Of a DNA stretch of 64,000 bases, positions 7,609 to 16,553 are shown in pieces. The notes under the pieces were generated by a model, which was given only the letters and a program-made list of their open reading frames with translations, had not been told where the DNA came from and made no database searches. Made by a program: the position numbers and the translations under genes. Source of the stretch: JAEUMG01 sp046349315 (GTDB lineage: Bacteria; Pseudomonadota; Alphaproteobacteria; Rhizobiales; Aestuariivirgaceae); NCBI GenBank assembly GCA_046349315.1, contig JAXMCQ010000019.1, positions 1 through 64,000 on the forward strand, given 5' to 3'. Each line of letters starts with the position of its first letter. The stretch's first letter is position 1.

Positions 7609-8766
7609 CTAGAAGTCCGCTTCCCGGAACGGTGCATGGCCGGCAAGGATTTCCTGTTCTTCCCCGATCGCCTCGCGCTCGCGCGCAAGGTACTCCGCAA
7701 CTGCTCGCGATAGCCGCGGATCGGCCAGATAATGCAGGCTATAGGTTGGCGCCGGCACATAGCCGCGGGCAAGCTTGTGCGGACCTTGCGCGCCGGCCTC
7801 GACGCGCTTGAGCTTGTGCGCGATGGCAAATTCGATCGCCTGGTAGTAGCACGCCTCGAAATGCAGGCAGTCATGATGTTCGGTGGCGCCCCAATTTCGC
7901 CCGTATAGGGCATCCGACCCGATAAAATTGAGAGCGCCAGCAATGATGCGGCCATTGCGGCGGCACATGACCAGCAGCACATGCTTCGCCATCGCCGCGC
8001 CGATAAGGCTGAAGAAGCGCCGCGTCAGATAGGGCGAACCCCACTTCCGCGAGCCTGTCTCCATGTAGAACTCGAAGAACGCATCCCAATGATGCTCTTT
8101 GAGATCGCTCCCCGTCACCCAGTCGATCTCGATCCCGGCTTCCCGCACCGTTTCGCGTTCCTTGCGAATATTCTTGCGCTTGCGCGAAGAGAGCGCCGCC
8201 AGGAAATCGTCGAAACTGCCATAGCCCTGATTGTGCCAATGAAACTGGATGTCCTGGCGCTTGAGCCAGGGCGTCCCGCCGAGCGCCTGCCAGTCCTCGC
8301 CCGGCAGGAAAGTGGCATGGACGGAGGAGGCAGAGACCTGCCTGCAAAGGGCCACCAGCCCATCGGCAAGGGCGGACCGAAGCTCCGCAGTTGGCGCGAG
8401 AAGCCTTGGTCCCGTCGCTGGCGTAAATGGCACGCTCACCTGAAGCTTCGGGTAATAGTCTCCGCCGGCCCGCTCATAGGCTTCCGCCCAGCCATGGTCG
8501 AAGACATATTCGCCATAGCTGTGGCTTTTGAGATAGCAGGGTGCGAGCCCAATCGTCTTGCCGTCCGTATCGGTCAGCACCAGATGCGCACCTTGCCACC
8601 CGGTCCGCGCCACCGCCGAACCCGATTCCTCGAGACACCGTAGGAAGTCGTGTGACACGAAGGGATTGAAAGGCGCGGCAGGCGGATTGGCGAGCGCGTC
8701 CCACTCCGCCGGCGCAATTTCCTTAAGACTGCGAACGAGACGGGCATTCGCCGCGCGCGCGCTCAT
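7609..8766 (-). CDS. GNAT-fold acyltransferase, DUF482/COG3146 (FemAB-like)
   Basis: The 385-residue protein carries family features recalled for DUF482: NPFVSHDFLRCLEESGSA near the start, YGEYVFDHGWAEAYERAGGDYYPKLQVSVPFTPATGPRLL, and later RKRKNIRKERETV and GRNWGATEHHDCLHFEACYYQAIEFAI. The family is annotated as peptidoglycan-biosynthesis-like N-acyltransferases, but the substrate is not established. It lies one base after the stop-start junction with the phosphodiesterase gene on the same strand (its ATG at 8766 abuts the upstream stop). It is therefore probably the last gene of an operon RidA-GDPD-GNAT. Confidence 0.85.
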   Translation of the reverse strand: MSARAANARLVRSLKEIAPAEWDALANPPAAPFNPFVSHDFLRCLEESGSAVARTGWQGAHLVLTDTDGKTIGLAPCYLKSHSYGEYVFDHGWAEAYERAGGDYYPKLQVSVPFTPATGPRLLAPTAELRSALADGLVALCRQVSASSVHATFLPGEDWQALGGTPWLKRQDIQFHWHNQGYGSFDDFLAALSSRKRKNIRKERETVREAGIEIDWVTGSDLKEHHWDAFFEFYMETGSRKWGSPYLTRRFFSLIGAAMAKHVLLVMCRRNGRIIAGALNFIGSDALYGRNWGATEHHDCLHFEACYYQAIEFAIAHKLKRVEAGAQGPHKLARGYVPAPTYSLHYLADPRLSRAVAEYLAREREAIGEEQEILAGHAPFREADF

Positions 8767-9528
8767 TCAGGCAGCGAAGCCTTCAAAGGTGATCTGGTCG
8801 CTGTAGCGTCGCGCATGTTGCGCCTCGCCCGGCGTGCGGATCGTCCAGGTGATGACCGGCAATCCCGCTGCACGCAGGCGCCCGATCGGGGGAAACGGGA
8901 GTTCGGCGGCGCAAAACGACACGAAATGTGGTCGCGTGCGACCGGCATGCGAAAGCGTCCGCAGTTCAAGGCGCCTCTCCAGCGGCAGATGCGCATAATA
9001 GGCATCGGTGGCCCGGTCGGCGACGATCCCGCGCACCGTGTGCGGCGAACGCTCGCGAACATGCGCAACGATATCGGGATCGAACGACATCAATGCATAA
9101 GGCCCGTCATAGGACTCAAGCACGCTGATTGCACGGTCGCTGAGCCCGTCGTCGCCATTCCAATAACTCTTGATCTCGATGACCAATGTTGCGCGCCCTG
9201 CAACCTGATCCAGCATTTCACCGAGCGTTTGCATCCGGGAGTCGGAATTATTGAATGCGATCTTCTTGAGCTCGCGCACCGATTTCGCGCTGACAGGTCC
9301 TGTCGCATCCGTCAGACGGTCGAGCGTGTCATCATGAAAGACCATCGCCTCGCCATCGCCCGACAATTGCAGGTCGCACTCGATGGCATAGTCCTGCGCA
9401 ATCGCCGCAGCGAAGGCGGCCCCGGTATTTTCGAGGACGCCCTTCGCTTTATCATGGAGCCCGCGATGCGCGATCGGCCGGGCCACCAGCCAATCGAGCC
9501 GTCTCAGTTCCGGCGTAAATCGAACCAA
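8767..9528 (-). CDS. Glycerophosphodiester phosphodiesterase
   Basis: This enzyme hydrolyses glycerophosphodiesters to sn-glycerol 3-phosphate and an alcohol. The GDPD motifs are clear: IAHRGLHDKAKGVLENTGAAF, then YAIECDLQLSGDGEAMVFHDDTLDRLT with the metal-binding Glu and the catalytic His, and VIEIKSYW further on. The frame stays open far upstream inside the RidA gene, but homology begins only at about 9528. I chose TTG 9528 (253 residues), two bases after the RidA stop; no ATG or GTG fits. There is no signal peptide, so the protein is probably cytosolic. Confidence 0.87.
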   Translation of the reverse strand: MVRFTPELRRLDWLVARPIAHRGLHDKAKGVLENTGAAFAAAIAQDYAIECDLQLSGDGEAMVFHDDTLDRLTDATGPVSAKSVRELKKIAFNNSDSRMQTLGEMLDQVAGRATLVIEIKSYWNGDDGLSDRAISVLESYDGPYALMSFDPDIVAHVRERSPHTVRGIVADRATDAYYAHLPLERRLELRTLSHAGRTRPHFVSFCAAELPFPPIGRLRAAGLPVITWTIRTPGEAQHARRYSDQITFEGFAA

Positions 9529-9530
9529 GT

Positions 9531-9995
9531 CTACTCGACCTCGGCGACCGCCTCGACCTCGACTGCCACGTTGACCGGCAACGAGCCGGAGCCCACGGCC
9601 GAGCGCGCATGACGCCCCTTGTCGCCGAAGATCTCGACGAGCAGGTCGGAGGCGCCGTTCACCACCTTGGGATGGTCGGCAAAATCGGGCACGCCATTGA
9701 CGAAGCCCACCACCTTGACGATCCGCTTGATCCGGTCGAGGTCGCCACCGACTGCATCCTTGAGCTGGGCCACCACATTGATCGCACAAATCCGCGCCGC
9801 CTGTGCGCCTTGCTCGACGGTATAGTCCTTGCCGAGCTTGCCTTGATATTCGATCTTGCCGTCCTTCAATGGCACCTGGCCGGCCGTATAGACGAGGTTG
9901 CCGGTGCGCACCCAGCCCACATAATTGGCGACCGGCTTGGCCGGCACGGGCAGCGTGATGCCGAGTTCGGCGAGCCGCTTGTCAATCTGTCCCAT
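9531..9995 (-). CDS. RidA/YjgF family protein
   Basis: The 154-residue product has the family pattern: TGNLVYTAGQVPLKDGKI near the N-terminus, ARICAINVVAQLKDAVGGDLDRIKRIVKVVGFVN in the middle, and GRHARSAVGSGSLPVNVAVEVEAVAEVE at the end, including the conserved Arg of the enamine/imine-binding pocket. RidA proteins hydrolyse reactive 2-aminoacrylate-type intermediates; this one is of the longer YjgF subtype with about 150 residues. A GGAGAC ribosome binding site precedes ATG 9995. It is the first gene of the group with the phosphodiesterase and GNAT genes. Confidence 0.9.
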   Translation of the reverse strand: MGQIDKRLAELGITLPVPAKPVANYVGWVRTGNLVYTAGQVPLKDGKIEYQGKLGKDYTVEQGAQAARICAINVVAQLKDAVGGDLDRIKRIVKVVGFVNGVPDFADHPKVVNGASDLLVEIFGDKGRHARSAVGSGSLPVNVAVEVEAVAEVE

Positions 9996-10035
9996 ATTTG
10001 TCTCCCTGTTTGTACCTACTATCCAGCGCCGGCCC

Positions 10036-11016
10036 TCAGCCGGTCAACAAATCGCGCGGCCTTTCGCCGCGGAAAAAGGCGTCGAGATTGTCGACGGCAC
10101 GCATGCCCATGGCGGTGCGCGTATTGTGCGTGGCGCTGCCGAGATGCGGCAACAAAAACACATTGTCGAGCGTGCGATAGCGCGGGTCGATATTAGGCTC
10201 GCCACGAAAGACGTCGAGACCCGCAGCGGCGATATGCCCCGACATCAGCGCCGCGATCAGGGCGTCGTCATCGACGATCTCGCCGCGCGCCGTATTCACG
10301 ACAATCGCACCCTTCGGCAGGCGGGCGAGTGTCTTGTCATTGATCAGGCCGCGAGTCTCGGCTGTCGAGGCACAGTTGATCGACAGGAAATCGCAATGCG
10401 GCAGCATGTCTTCGAACCGCTTGTGGTAACGCGCGCCGAGCTTGTCTGCTTCGGCCACTTCCGAGCGGTTATGATAGTGAAGCTCCATGTCGAAGCCCTT
10501 GGCGCGCCGCGCCACGGCCCGCCCGATCCGTCCCATGCCCAGAATGCCGAGCCGCCTGCCGCTCACATCATGGCCAAGCGGATGGGTCGGTGACCAGGTG
10601 CCCCAATCGCCTTGGCGAACCATGCGCTCGCCCCAATAGGCGCCGCGCGCTGCCCCGAGCATGAGGAGCAGTGCGATGTCGGCCGTCGCATCGGTCAGCA
10701 CGTCGGGCGTATTGCTGACCGACAGGCCCCGCGCCTTGGCGGCCGGGATGTCGACATGATCGAAGCCGACCGAGAAGGTCGCGATCATTTTCACGCTGGC
10801 CGGCAGCCGCTTGAGGAAATCGGGTGTCATCTTGTCGGCTGGCGTGATGAGCAGGCCGTCGCAACCTTGTGCCCGCGCCAGCAATTCATCGGCCGGCAAC
10901 TGCCTGTCCTCGGCATTGAACAGGGCGTCATAGGTCTTGGCGAGCCGTTCCTCGACGGCTTTGGGGAGTCTCCGGGCAACGCAGATACGCGGTCGTTCGG
11001 CCACTGTTCGGATCAT
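10036..11016 (-). CDS. D-isomer 2-hydroxyacid dehydrogenase (D-glycerate/glyoxylate reductase type)
   Basis: With start ATG 11016 the protein has 326 residues; the frame is open further upstream, but family similarity begins at PRICVARRLPKAVEERL. The NAD(P)-binding motif GRRLGILGMGRIGRAVARRAKGF is clear, as are the catalytic Arg in NCASTAETRGLIN, the Glu in RGEIVDDDALIAAL and the His in LLPHLGSAT. Fold and length match GyaR/GhrB-type D-glycerate dehydrogenases, which interconvert glyoxylate/glycolate or hydroxypyruvate/D-glycerate. It is transcribed divergently from eipB, with a 96-base gap that must hold both promoters. Confidence 0.88.
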   Translation of the reverse strand: MIRTVAERPRICVARRLPKAVEERLAKTYDALFNAEDRQLPADELLARAQGCDGLLITPADKMTPDFLKRLPASVKMIATFSVGFDHVDIPAAKARGLSVSNTPDVLTDATADIALLLMLGAARGAYWGERMVRQGDWGTWSPTHPLGHDVSGRRLGILGMGRIGRAVARRAKGFDMELHYHNRSEVAEADKLGARYHKRFEDMLPHCDFLSINCASTAETRGLINDKTLARLPKGAIVVNTARGEIVDDDALIAALMSGHIAAAGLDVFRGEPNIDPRYRTLDNVFLLPHLGSATHNTRTAMGMRAVDNLDAFFRGERPRDLLTG

Positions 11017-11112
11017 CTTTCTGCTGTATTCTGATAGTGTGTTCTGGCGGGAAGGTCGGGCATTGTCATGCCGTAGCCCGCCCAAAAATGCCAGAGGTAG
11101 CGAGAGTTTCTT

Positions 11113-11955
11113 ATGAAGCATGGGTTGAGGTTAGCGATCCTGGCGCTCGGCGCGCTGCAGGTGGCGCCAGGCTATGTCCTGGCCGCGGATGTGGTTTTGG
11201 CGCCGCACCGGGCCGTCTATGACGTAACGCTCACGCACGCCGACGAGCGCGCGGACCTGTCCGGTGCCGACGGACGCCTCGCCATGGAACTGGGGGGGTC
11301 GGATTGCGAGGGCTGGACCACCAATTTCCGGATGGCAAACGAGTTCCGGCCGCGGGAAGGCAATGGGCGCGTGATCGATACCCAGTCGGCGAGCTGGGAA
11401 TCGGGCGATGGCCTTTCCATGCGATACAACCAGCGCGAGTTCCTTGACGGCAGCCCGCAGAGCGAGCGGAAGGTCTCCGCCAAGCGTGACGCCGCAGGCG
11501 GCGCGGGCAGCGCCGAGATCGAGAAGCCTGAACAGCGCACTCTCGAATTGTCGCCGGAGGCGGTGTTTTCGATCGAGCATCAGAAGCGGCTGCTGCGCGC
11601 CGCCATGGCCGGCATCACGCATGATTCAACGCTCGTTTATGACGGCTCCGACGACGGTCCTGGCTATCGCGCAATCGCATTCATCGGTTCACGGAAGGCG
11701 CCCGGCCAGGCAAAGACGGCCATTGCCGGCCCGGCCGGAGACGTCTTGTCCAAGCTCGCGGCCTGGCCGATGACCATTTCCTTTTACTCGACCAAGCCGG
11801 ATGACGCGCAAGGCGAGGCGACCCCGGCCTATCAAATCGGCTTCACCATGTATGAAAATGGTGTCGCCGATAATCTCGTGCTCGACTATGGCGACTTCGC
11901 TCTTGGCGGCAATCTCAAGGTGCTCGAGCTCCTCAAGCAATCGCCCTGCGAGTAG
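11113..11955 (+). CDS. eipB: EipB-type cell envelope integrity protein (DUF1849)
   Basis: The 280-residue product begins with a Sec signal peptide (cleavage after about residue 25, VLAA-DVV). It shows the DUF1849 pattern: LAPHRAVYDVTL, then GSDCEGWTTNFRM, YNQREFLDGS and a terminal QSPCE. Cys65 and Cys279 are placed as in Brucella EipB, where a disulfide between the N- and C-terminal parts stabilises a periplasmic spiral beta-barrel needed for envelope integrity. In Brucella it works with the TPR protein TtpA, which is not in this window. Nothing in the sequence is odd; the gene stands alone and converges on the amide hydrolase gene, with adjacent stop codons. Confidence 0.9.
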   Translation: MKHGLRLAILALGALQVAPGYVLAADVVLAPHRAVYDVTLTHADERADLSGADGRLAMELGGSDCEGWTTNFRMANEFRPREGNGRVIDTQSASWESGDGLSMRYNQREFLDGSPQSERKVSAKRDAAGGAGSAEIEKPEQRTLELSPEAVFSIEHQKRLLRAAMAGITHDSTLVYDGSDDGPGYRAIAFIGSRKAPGQAKTAIAGPAGDVLSKLAAWPMTISFYSTKPDDAQGEATPAYQIGFTMYENGVADNLVLDYGDFALGGNLKVLELLKQSPCE

Positions 11956-13053
11956 CTAGGGGGTCAGAGACTCGATGACCTCGTCGCCCGTCATTGGCAC
12001 GGTCACGATGTCCGGGCCGTCGATCTCCATCTTCATGAGGTCCAGCATGCGGATCTGGCTGTTTTCATACGTCCGAAAATAATAGCGCAATTGCTTGAGG
12101 TCGCTCGCCGCAGTCCAAAGGGTGTAATCGGCAACGATATTACCATTGGCATCCTTTTCCCGGTCGCGTGCCGACCCTTTCGGAATGTCGAACTGGTTGA
12201 GGATGTGAAAAGCCTCGAGCACGGCGTCATCGCCCGTCTTCGAAGGCAGCACGGATTGGCTGAATGCAACCGCCCGCACGAAGCGCGACGGCGGTGTAAA
12301 GTCGCCCGGTAGTCCCAGCATACCCGACCCTTGGCCCGTCGCAGTAAGTGTGATCGGACCGAGCTTTACCGGCGGTGCGCTGTCGATCGAGAAATTGAGA
12401 TAGTTGCGCAGATTGGTCATGTGCCAGTCAAAGGCCGGGCTGTTGGTGATGACGCCGAGCGGCGCGTCATAGAGATTGAGCTTGCCGCCGACATATTCGA
12501 TGACCGCGCTCTGGCCGGTCGCGTCATGGACGATGTAATGCGCCTCAGGCGCGAAGCCCCAGGCCTTCAAGACCGTACCAGCGACAGTGATGTTGCCGAT
12601 ATTGGCTTTCACCTCGGCAACGGTTGCGAAATTCTCGAGCAGATAGGAGCCCACCTCCCACTGCGAGATCGTCTTGCCCGCATCGGCGGCTGTATAGGGC
12701 ATGTAGCCCGCTGTGCCGGGGAAGTAGAACGTCCCCGTCGCGAGGCCTTTTTCATTGAGTCCATCGAGAAGGATCGGCAGTCCTGCGCCATTGGCGCCGA
12801 CGCTTGCATATTTTGTCTTCCACGTGAGACCCGGTTTGCCGTCGGGCGTGGTGCCGGTGCGCGCATAGCCGCGCGGGATCATCAGGATCGAGGAATCGAG
12901 ATCGATCCCGAATTCGAGCGTGCGGGCATGAATCACGCTTCCGTCCTGGGCGATCAGCCTGATGCCAGTACAGGCCTCGGCCGCCGTGCTTAGCAACAGG
13001 GCTGCTGCTGCAAGCGCGGCTGCGAACTTACGGATGGCAGGAAATTTCGTCAT
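11956..13053 (-). CDS. Exported linear amide C-N hydrolase (choloylglycine hydrolase family), copy 1
   Basis: The 365-residue protein starts with a signal peptide whose cleavage (STAAEA-C) would expose Cys28 as the N-terminal nucleophile (ACTGIRLIAQDGSVIHARTLEF). That is the hallmark of Ntn-fold bile salt hydrolase and penicillin V acylase relatives. The later blocks GLPILLDGLNEKGLATGTFYFPG, VIEYVGGKLNLYDAPLGVITNSPAFDWHMTNLRNY and LGLPGDFTPPSRFVRA fit the family. Periplasmic location and cleavage of an amide-linked lipid or acyl amino acid are inferred. It lies downstream of the L,D-transpeptidase and arylsulfatase genes on the same strand; a close paralogue sits at 21995-23122. Confidence 0.9.
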   Translation of the reverse strand: MTKFPAIRKFAAALAAAALLLSTAAEACTGIRLIAQDGSVIHARTLEFGIDLDSSILMIPRGYARTGTTPDGKPGLTWKTKYASVGANGAGLPILLDGLNEKGLATGTFYFPGTAGYMPYTAADAGKTISQWEVGSYLLENFATVAEVKANIGNITVAGTVLKAWGFAPEAHYIVHDATGQSAVIEYVGGKLNLYDAPLGVITNSPAFDWHMTNLRNYLNFSIDSAPPVKLGPITLTATGQGSGMLGLPGDFTPPSRFVRAVAFSQSVLPSKTGDDAVLEAFHILNQFDIPKGSARDREKDANGNIVADYTLWTAASDLKQLRYYFRTYENSQIRMLDLMKMEIDGPDIVTVPMTGDEVIESLTP

Positions 13054-13136
13054 GGCGACCCTCTCTTCAAGGCGGATCGCCGAGCGTGCGCCCCAAACTG
13101 GAAAAATTCGTTAGCCGGTCAGATCAAACTCTAACT

Positions 13137-13769
13137 TCAGGTCCCTTCGACCATAACGATGACCCGCGTCCCAACGGGAGCGCGCGCATAGAGGTCGACA
13201 ACGTCCTGGTTGACCATCCGGATGCAACCCGAGGACGCGTTATGGCCGATCGATAGCGGCTCAGTCGTCCCGTGGATGCGGAACAGCGTGTCGTTGCCGT
13301 TTTGGAAGAGATAGAGCGCTCTCGCTCCCAGCGGATTGTCCGGTCCACCCGGCATGCCATCGGCCCACTTCGCCTTTTCAGGATGGCGCTCGATCATCTC
13401 CTTCGGCGGCGTCCATGTGGGCCACATCACCTTGCGCGAGACATCGGCGAGGCCCGCCCAGCGGAAGCCATCCTTGCCGACCGCGCAGCCGTAACGGATG
13501 GCCTGGCCGCCATCCATGACGAGATAGAGTTGCCGGTCCGACGTGTTGACGATGATCGTGCCCGGGCGATGGTGGCCCGTATATTCGACAACCGTCCGGC
13601 GATAAGGCTTCGGCAGTTTCTTATAGTCGAATGGGGGGAGGGGATAAGGGTCGTTCTCATCCGCCAGCGCAGGATACGCCAGTGATAGCGGCAGCGCACT
13701 CGCGAGGGCACCGGCAATGAGCTTGCGCCGGCTGATTTGCGGTCCGCGACTGGAAGGAAATTCGATCAT
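13137..13769 (-). CDS. L,D-transpeptidase (YkuD domain), Tat-exported
   Basis: I start this 210-residue protein at ATG 13769, preceded by GGAGAC; the frame runs open 22 codons further upstream. The N-terminus SRRKLIAGALASALPLSLAYPALA looks like a twin-arginine signal. The YkuD catalytic motif is present: IHGTTEPLSIGHNASSGCIRM near residues 165-185, with His and Cys in place. Such enzymes form 3-3 peptidoglycan cross-links or attach proteins to peptidoglycan, a major wall mode in Hyphomicrobiales. Together with EipB and the sulfatase/hydrolase genes it gives this stretch an envelope flavour. Confidence 0.9.
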   Translation of the reverse strand: MIEFPSSRGPQISRRKLIAGALASALPLSLAYPALADENDPYPLPPFDYKKLPKPYRRTVVEYTGHHRPGTIIVNTSDRQLYLVMDGGQAIRYGCAVGKDGFRWAGLADVSRKVMWPTWTPPKEMIERHPEKAKWADGMPGGPDNPLGARALYLFQNGNDTLFRIHGTTEPLSIGHNASSGCIRMVNQDVVDLYARAPVGTRVIVMVEGT

Positions 13770-13871
13770 AATTGTCTCCACCGAAGCAACGTCTATCCCC
13801 TTTCCCCGACTCGACACTAGCCGCAGCGCACACAACCGTAAATATGCTGCGCGCCAGGTCCTCCCGAGGGC

Positions 13872-13901
13872 GGCAGCGCCAGGCCGAAACCGGGCGCTGC
13901 C
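13872..13901 (-). terminator. Hairpin after arylsulfatase 1
   Basis: A perfect 9-base stem GGCAGCGCC / GGCGCTGCC with a 12-base loop lies about 17 bases past the sulfatase stop, read on the minus strand. There is no clear T tract, so intrinsic termination is only likely, not certain. The rest of the 13770-13918 gap shows nothing else. Confidence 0.5.
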
Positions 13902-13918
13902 TTAACGTTAGTCAGCGT

Positions 13919-15487
13919 TCAATTGCCCGAGACGGACGTGAGACTGTCCATGACATTCTCAAGATTGAAGCTGCCCGGCTTCTGGCGCGGCGGGAATTCC
14001 TTGAAGCTTTGCAGCCAGTTGGCGACATAGGCGATGGCCGGCGCGATCATGAACATGTGTTCCATGTACCAGCGCTGGAAGCCCATGGCGTTTTCGTGCT
14101 CGGCACGCTCGAAGGGGTCCATCCTCAGATTCGTCAGGAGTGGTGCCCGGAGAACCGCAAAGGCATCCTGCCATACGCGCAAGCCTTCCGCCTGCTGCTC
14201 GAGGAACGTCACCTTCCAGTCGCCATAGCGGAGCGCCGCAACGCTACCGTCATCCGTCCAGTAGATGAAATCCTTGCGCGGCCACTCTGCCTGGCCGCGC
14301 AGGGCGGGCCCGAGATCGTAGCCGTCGAGATGAACCTTGTATTCGCGGTTGCCGATCTTCTCGCCCTTGAGGAGTTCGTCCTTGACGTTCGTATCGCCGG
14401 CGGCGGCGAGGAGCGTCGTCAGCATGTCTTCATGCGCGGCCACGTCATTGACGACCGTTCCCGGCTTGATCGTGCCCGGCCAACGGATCACCGTCGGGAC
14501 GCGGTAGCCGCCCTCCCAATTGGTGTTCTTCTCGCCGCGGAACATGGTTGTGCCGCCATCGGGCCAAGTGAAAGTCTCGGCGCCATTGTCGGTCGAATAC
14601 ATCACGATCGTGTCGTTTTCGATGCCGAGTTCCTTGAGCTTGGCCAGCAACTGGCCGACCTGCGCGTCATGCTCGGACATGCCGTCGGCATAGATCCCGT
14701 AGCCGGTCTTGCCCTCTGACTCGGGCTTCAGATGCGTGAAGATGTGCATTCGGGTGGAGTTCCACCACACGAAGAACGGCTTACCGTCCTTGTGGGCCTT
14801 GTCCATGAAGTCAAGCGCCGATTTGGTGACTTCTTCGTCCACCGTTTCCATGCGCTTCTTGGTGAGAGGGCCGGTATCCGTGATTTTCTGTGTCCCATCG
14901 GCCTGCGCCCAGGAATGGATGACGCCGCGGGGACCGAACATCTTCTTGAACTCCGGGCTCTTCGGATAGTCGGCGTTCTCCGGCTCTTCCTCGGCGTTCA
15001 GGTGATAAAGATTGCCAAAGAACTCATCAAAGCCGTTGTTCGTAGGCAGCATGTCGTCGCGGTCACCGAGATGATTCTTGCCGAACTGCCCGGTGACATA
15101 GCCGAGCGGCTTGAGCAGCGTGGCGATCGTTGGATCCTCTATCTTCATGCCTTCCGGAGCGCCGGGCAGGCCGACTTTCGTCAGGCCTGTGCGGATGGGC
15201 GATTGGCCTGTGATGAAGGCAGCGCGGCCCGCCGTACAGCTTTGCTGACCGTACCAATCGGTAAACAGCGCGCCCTCATTAGCGATGCTGTCGATGTTGG
15301 GCGTCTTGAAGCCCATCATCCCGCGGTTGTAGGCGCTGACATTGAACTGGCCGATGTCGTCGCCCCAGATCACCAGGATGTTGGGTTTCTTCTCTTGGGC
15401 CGATGCCTCGCTATTCAAGGCACCTCCAAGGCAAAGCAAAGCTGCGGCGAATAACGTCATTCGTCGCGAGAAGTCGCGTCGAAGCAT
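13919..15487 (-). CDS. Exported arylsulfatase, copy 1
   Basis: Sulfatases hydrolyse sulfate esters using a formylglycine made from an active-site Cys or Ser. Here C84-T-A-G-R (QQSCTAGRAAF) is the modification motif, after the metal-binding WGDDIGQFN block near residues 41-49; GYVTGQFGKNHLGD and YSTDNGAETFTWPDGG are further conserved sulfatase blocks. I start at ATG 15487, which has a GGGAGA ribosome site seven bases upstream, instead of ATG 15502, which lies against a hairpin. The N-terminus is a signal peptide (cleavage about ASA-Q), so the enzyme is periplasmic or secreted. The 522-residue length is normal. LysR is divergent; the L,D-transpeptidase and amide hydrolase genes follow. Confidence 0.92.
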   Translation of the reverse strand: MLRRDFSRRMTLFAAALLCLGGALNSEASAQEKKPNILVIWGDDIGQFNVSAYNRGMMGFKTPNIDSIANEGALFTDWYGQQSCTAGRAAFITGQSPIRTGLTKVGLPGAPEGMKIEDPTIATLLKPLGYVTGQFGKNHLGDRDDMLPTNNGFDEFFGNLYHLNAEEEPENADYPKSPEFKKMFGPRGVIHSWAQADGTQKITDTGPLTKKRMETVDEEVTKSALDFMDKAHKDGKPFFVWWNSTRMHIFTHLKPESEGKTGYGIYADGMSEHDAQVGQLLAKLKELGIENDTIVMYSTDNGAETFTWPDGGTTMFRGEKNTNWEGGYRVPTVIRWPGTIKPGTVVNDVAAHEDMLTTLLAAAGDTNVKDELLKGEKIGNREYKVHLDGYDLGPALRGQAEWPRKDFIYWTDDGSVAALRYGDWKVTFLEQQAEGLRVWQDAFAVLRAPLLTNLRMDPFERAEHENAMGFQRWYMEHMFMIAPAIAYVANWLQSFKEFPPRQKPGSFNLENVMDSLTSVSGN

Positions 15488-15502
15488 CCTCGTTTCTCCC
15501 AT

Positions 15503-15611
15503 TTTAGAGCCGGCTTCGGCTCTGATGTGTATTGAAGGCGCGGTAGCCTTAAGCTATCATGAAAGTTAAATCCAATATCTTTGAGTTATATTTCGATAGA
15601 TCAGAGGCATC
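15503..15611. promoter_or_regulatory. Divergent arylsulfatase / LysR control region
   Basis: This 109-base gap separates the divergently read sulfatase and LysR genes, a layout where LysR proteins usually bind. It has a perfect 7-base hairpin AGAGCCG-GCTT-CGGCTCT (15506-15523) at the sulfatase leader. An AT-rich stretch ATATCTTTGAGTTATAT at 15575-15591 is a candidate LysR box (ATAT-N9-ATAT form). The operator assignment is inference. Confidence 0.4.
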
Positions 15612-16544
15612 ATGCATTCCCTTCATCATCTTGAGCTTGTGAACGCCTTGGCGAAATATCGGCACTTCGGCCGCGCCGCCGAGGATTTAGGAATTTCGCA
15701 ACCCGCGCTTTCGAAAGGACTCAATCACCTCGAATCCGTGCTTGGCGTAAAACTCTTTGACCGGGCCGCGCCGATCGCGCCGACGGCATTCGGTGAAATC
15801 ATACTTCAGCGCAGCAATGCACTGGTTCATGCCTTCGAAGAGTTGCTCCGCGAGATCGAACTCGCAAAAGGGGTCGAATTCGGCAATCTCTCGGTCGCGG
15901 CTGGGATTTATCCCTCGGAGATGTTCATAGAGGAATCGCTAGCCGAGTTGTCGAGGCAGCGGCCGTTGATTCAATGCAGTCTCATCGTGAAAGACTGGGC
16001 CGGCGTGATGGAAGATGTTCTCACCGCGCGCTGCGATATCGGGATCGCCGATACTCAGCATGCGAACGAAAATCCCGAACTGACGACCGAGCATATCCGC
16101 AAAGTCGTATGTCCCGTTTTCTGCCGCGCCGGACATCCGCTTGCCGGCAAGGAGGCGCTGACATTCGAAGATTTGCTGCAATATCCTTGGGTCGGACCAA
16201 GCCTGCCCGAGCGCATCAGCGCCTTCTTCCCTTCCGAGTCTTTGCCGTTTGGCATCAAGGATCCGACAACCGGCAGGGTGATCCCGCGCATCCGTGTAGG
16301 CACCTTCGGCGCCGCCAGGAATATCGTACTTGCGAGCGATGCGATATCCGGTGCGGCGCCATACATGATCAAAGATGAACTGGAATCCGGGCGCCTTGTC
16401 TGGCTTCCGGTCGAGCTTCCTTGGCTCGCGATCAGTTATGGCTTCATCTGGCGCCGCGGCCGCACGCTGTCGCCGGCTGCCCAGGCCTTTGTCAAAATCG
16501 TCCGCAATATCGAAGCCAGGGCCGGGCACAATAGGACGTCGTAA
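15612..16544 (+). CDS. LysR-family transcriptional regulator
   Basis: The 310-residue protein has the N-terminal winged helix at residues 3-62 (HHLELVNALAKYRHFGRAAEDLGISQPALSKGLNHLESVLGVKLFDR in outline) and a substrate-binding co-inducer domain after about residue 90. It is divergent from arylsulfatase 1 and probably regulates it, possibly in response to a sulfur or sulfate-ester ligand; that is inferred from layout only. It converges with the frameshifted barrel gene, leaving nine bases between them. Confidence 0.9.
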   Translation: MHSLHHLELVNALAKYRHFGRAAEDLGISQPALSKGLNHLESVLGVKLFDRAAPIAPTAFGEIILQRSNALVHAFEELLREIELAKGVEFGNLSVAAGIYPSEMFIEESLAELSRQRPLIQCSLIVKDWAGVMEDVLTARCDIGIADTQHANENPELTTEHIRKVVCPVFCRAGHPLAGKEALTFEDLLQYPWVGPSLPERISAFFPSESLPFGIKDPTTGRVIPRIRVGTFGAARNIVLASDAISGAAPYMIKDELESGRLVWLPVELPWLAISYGFIWRRGRTLSPAAQAFVKIVRNIEARAGHNRTS

Positions 16545-16553
16545 TGAGCCTCA

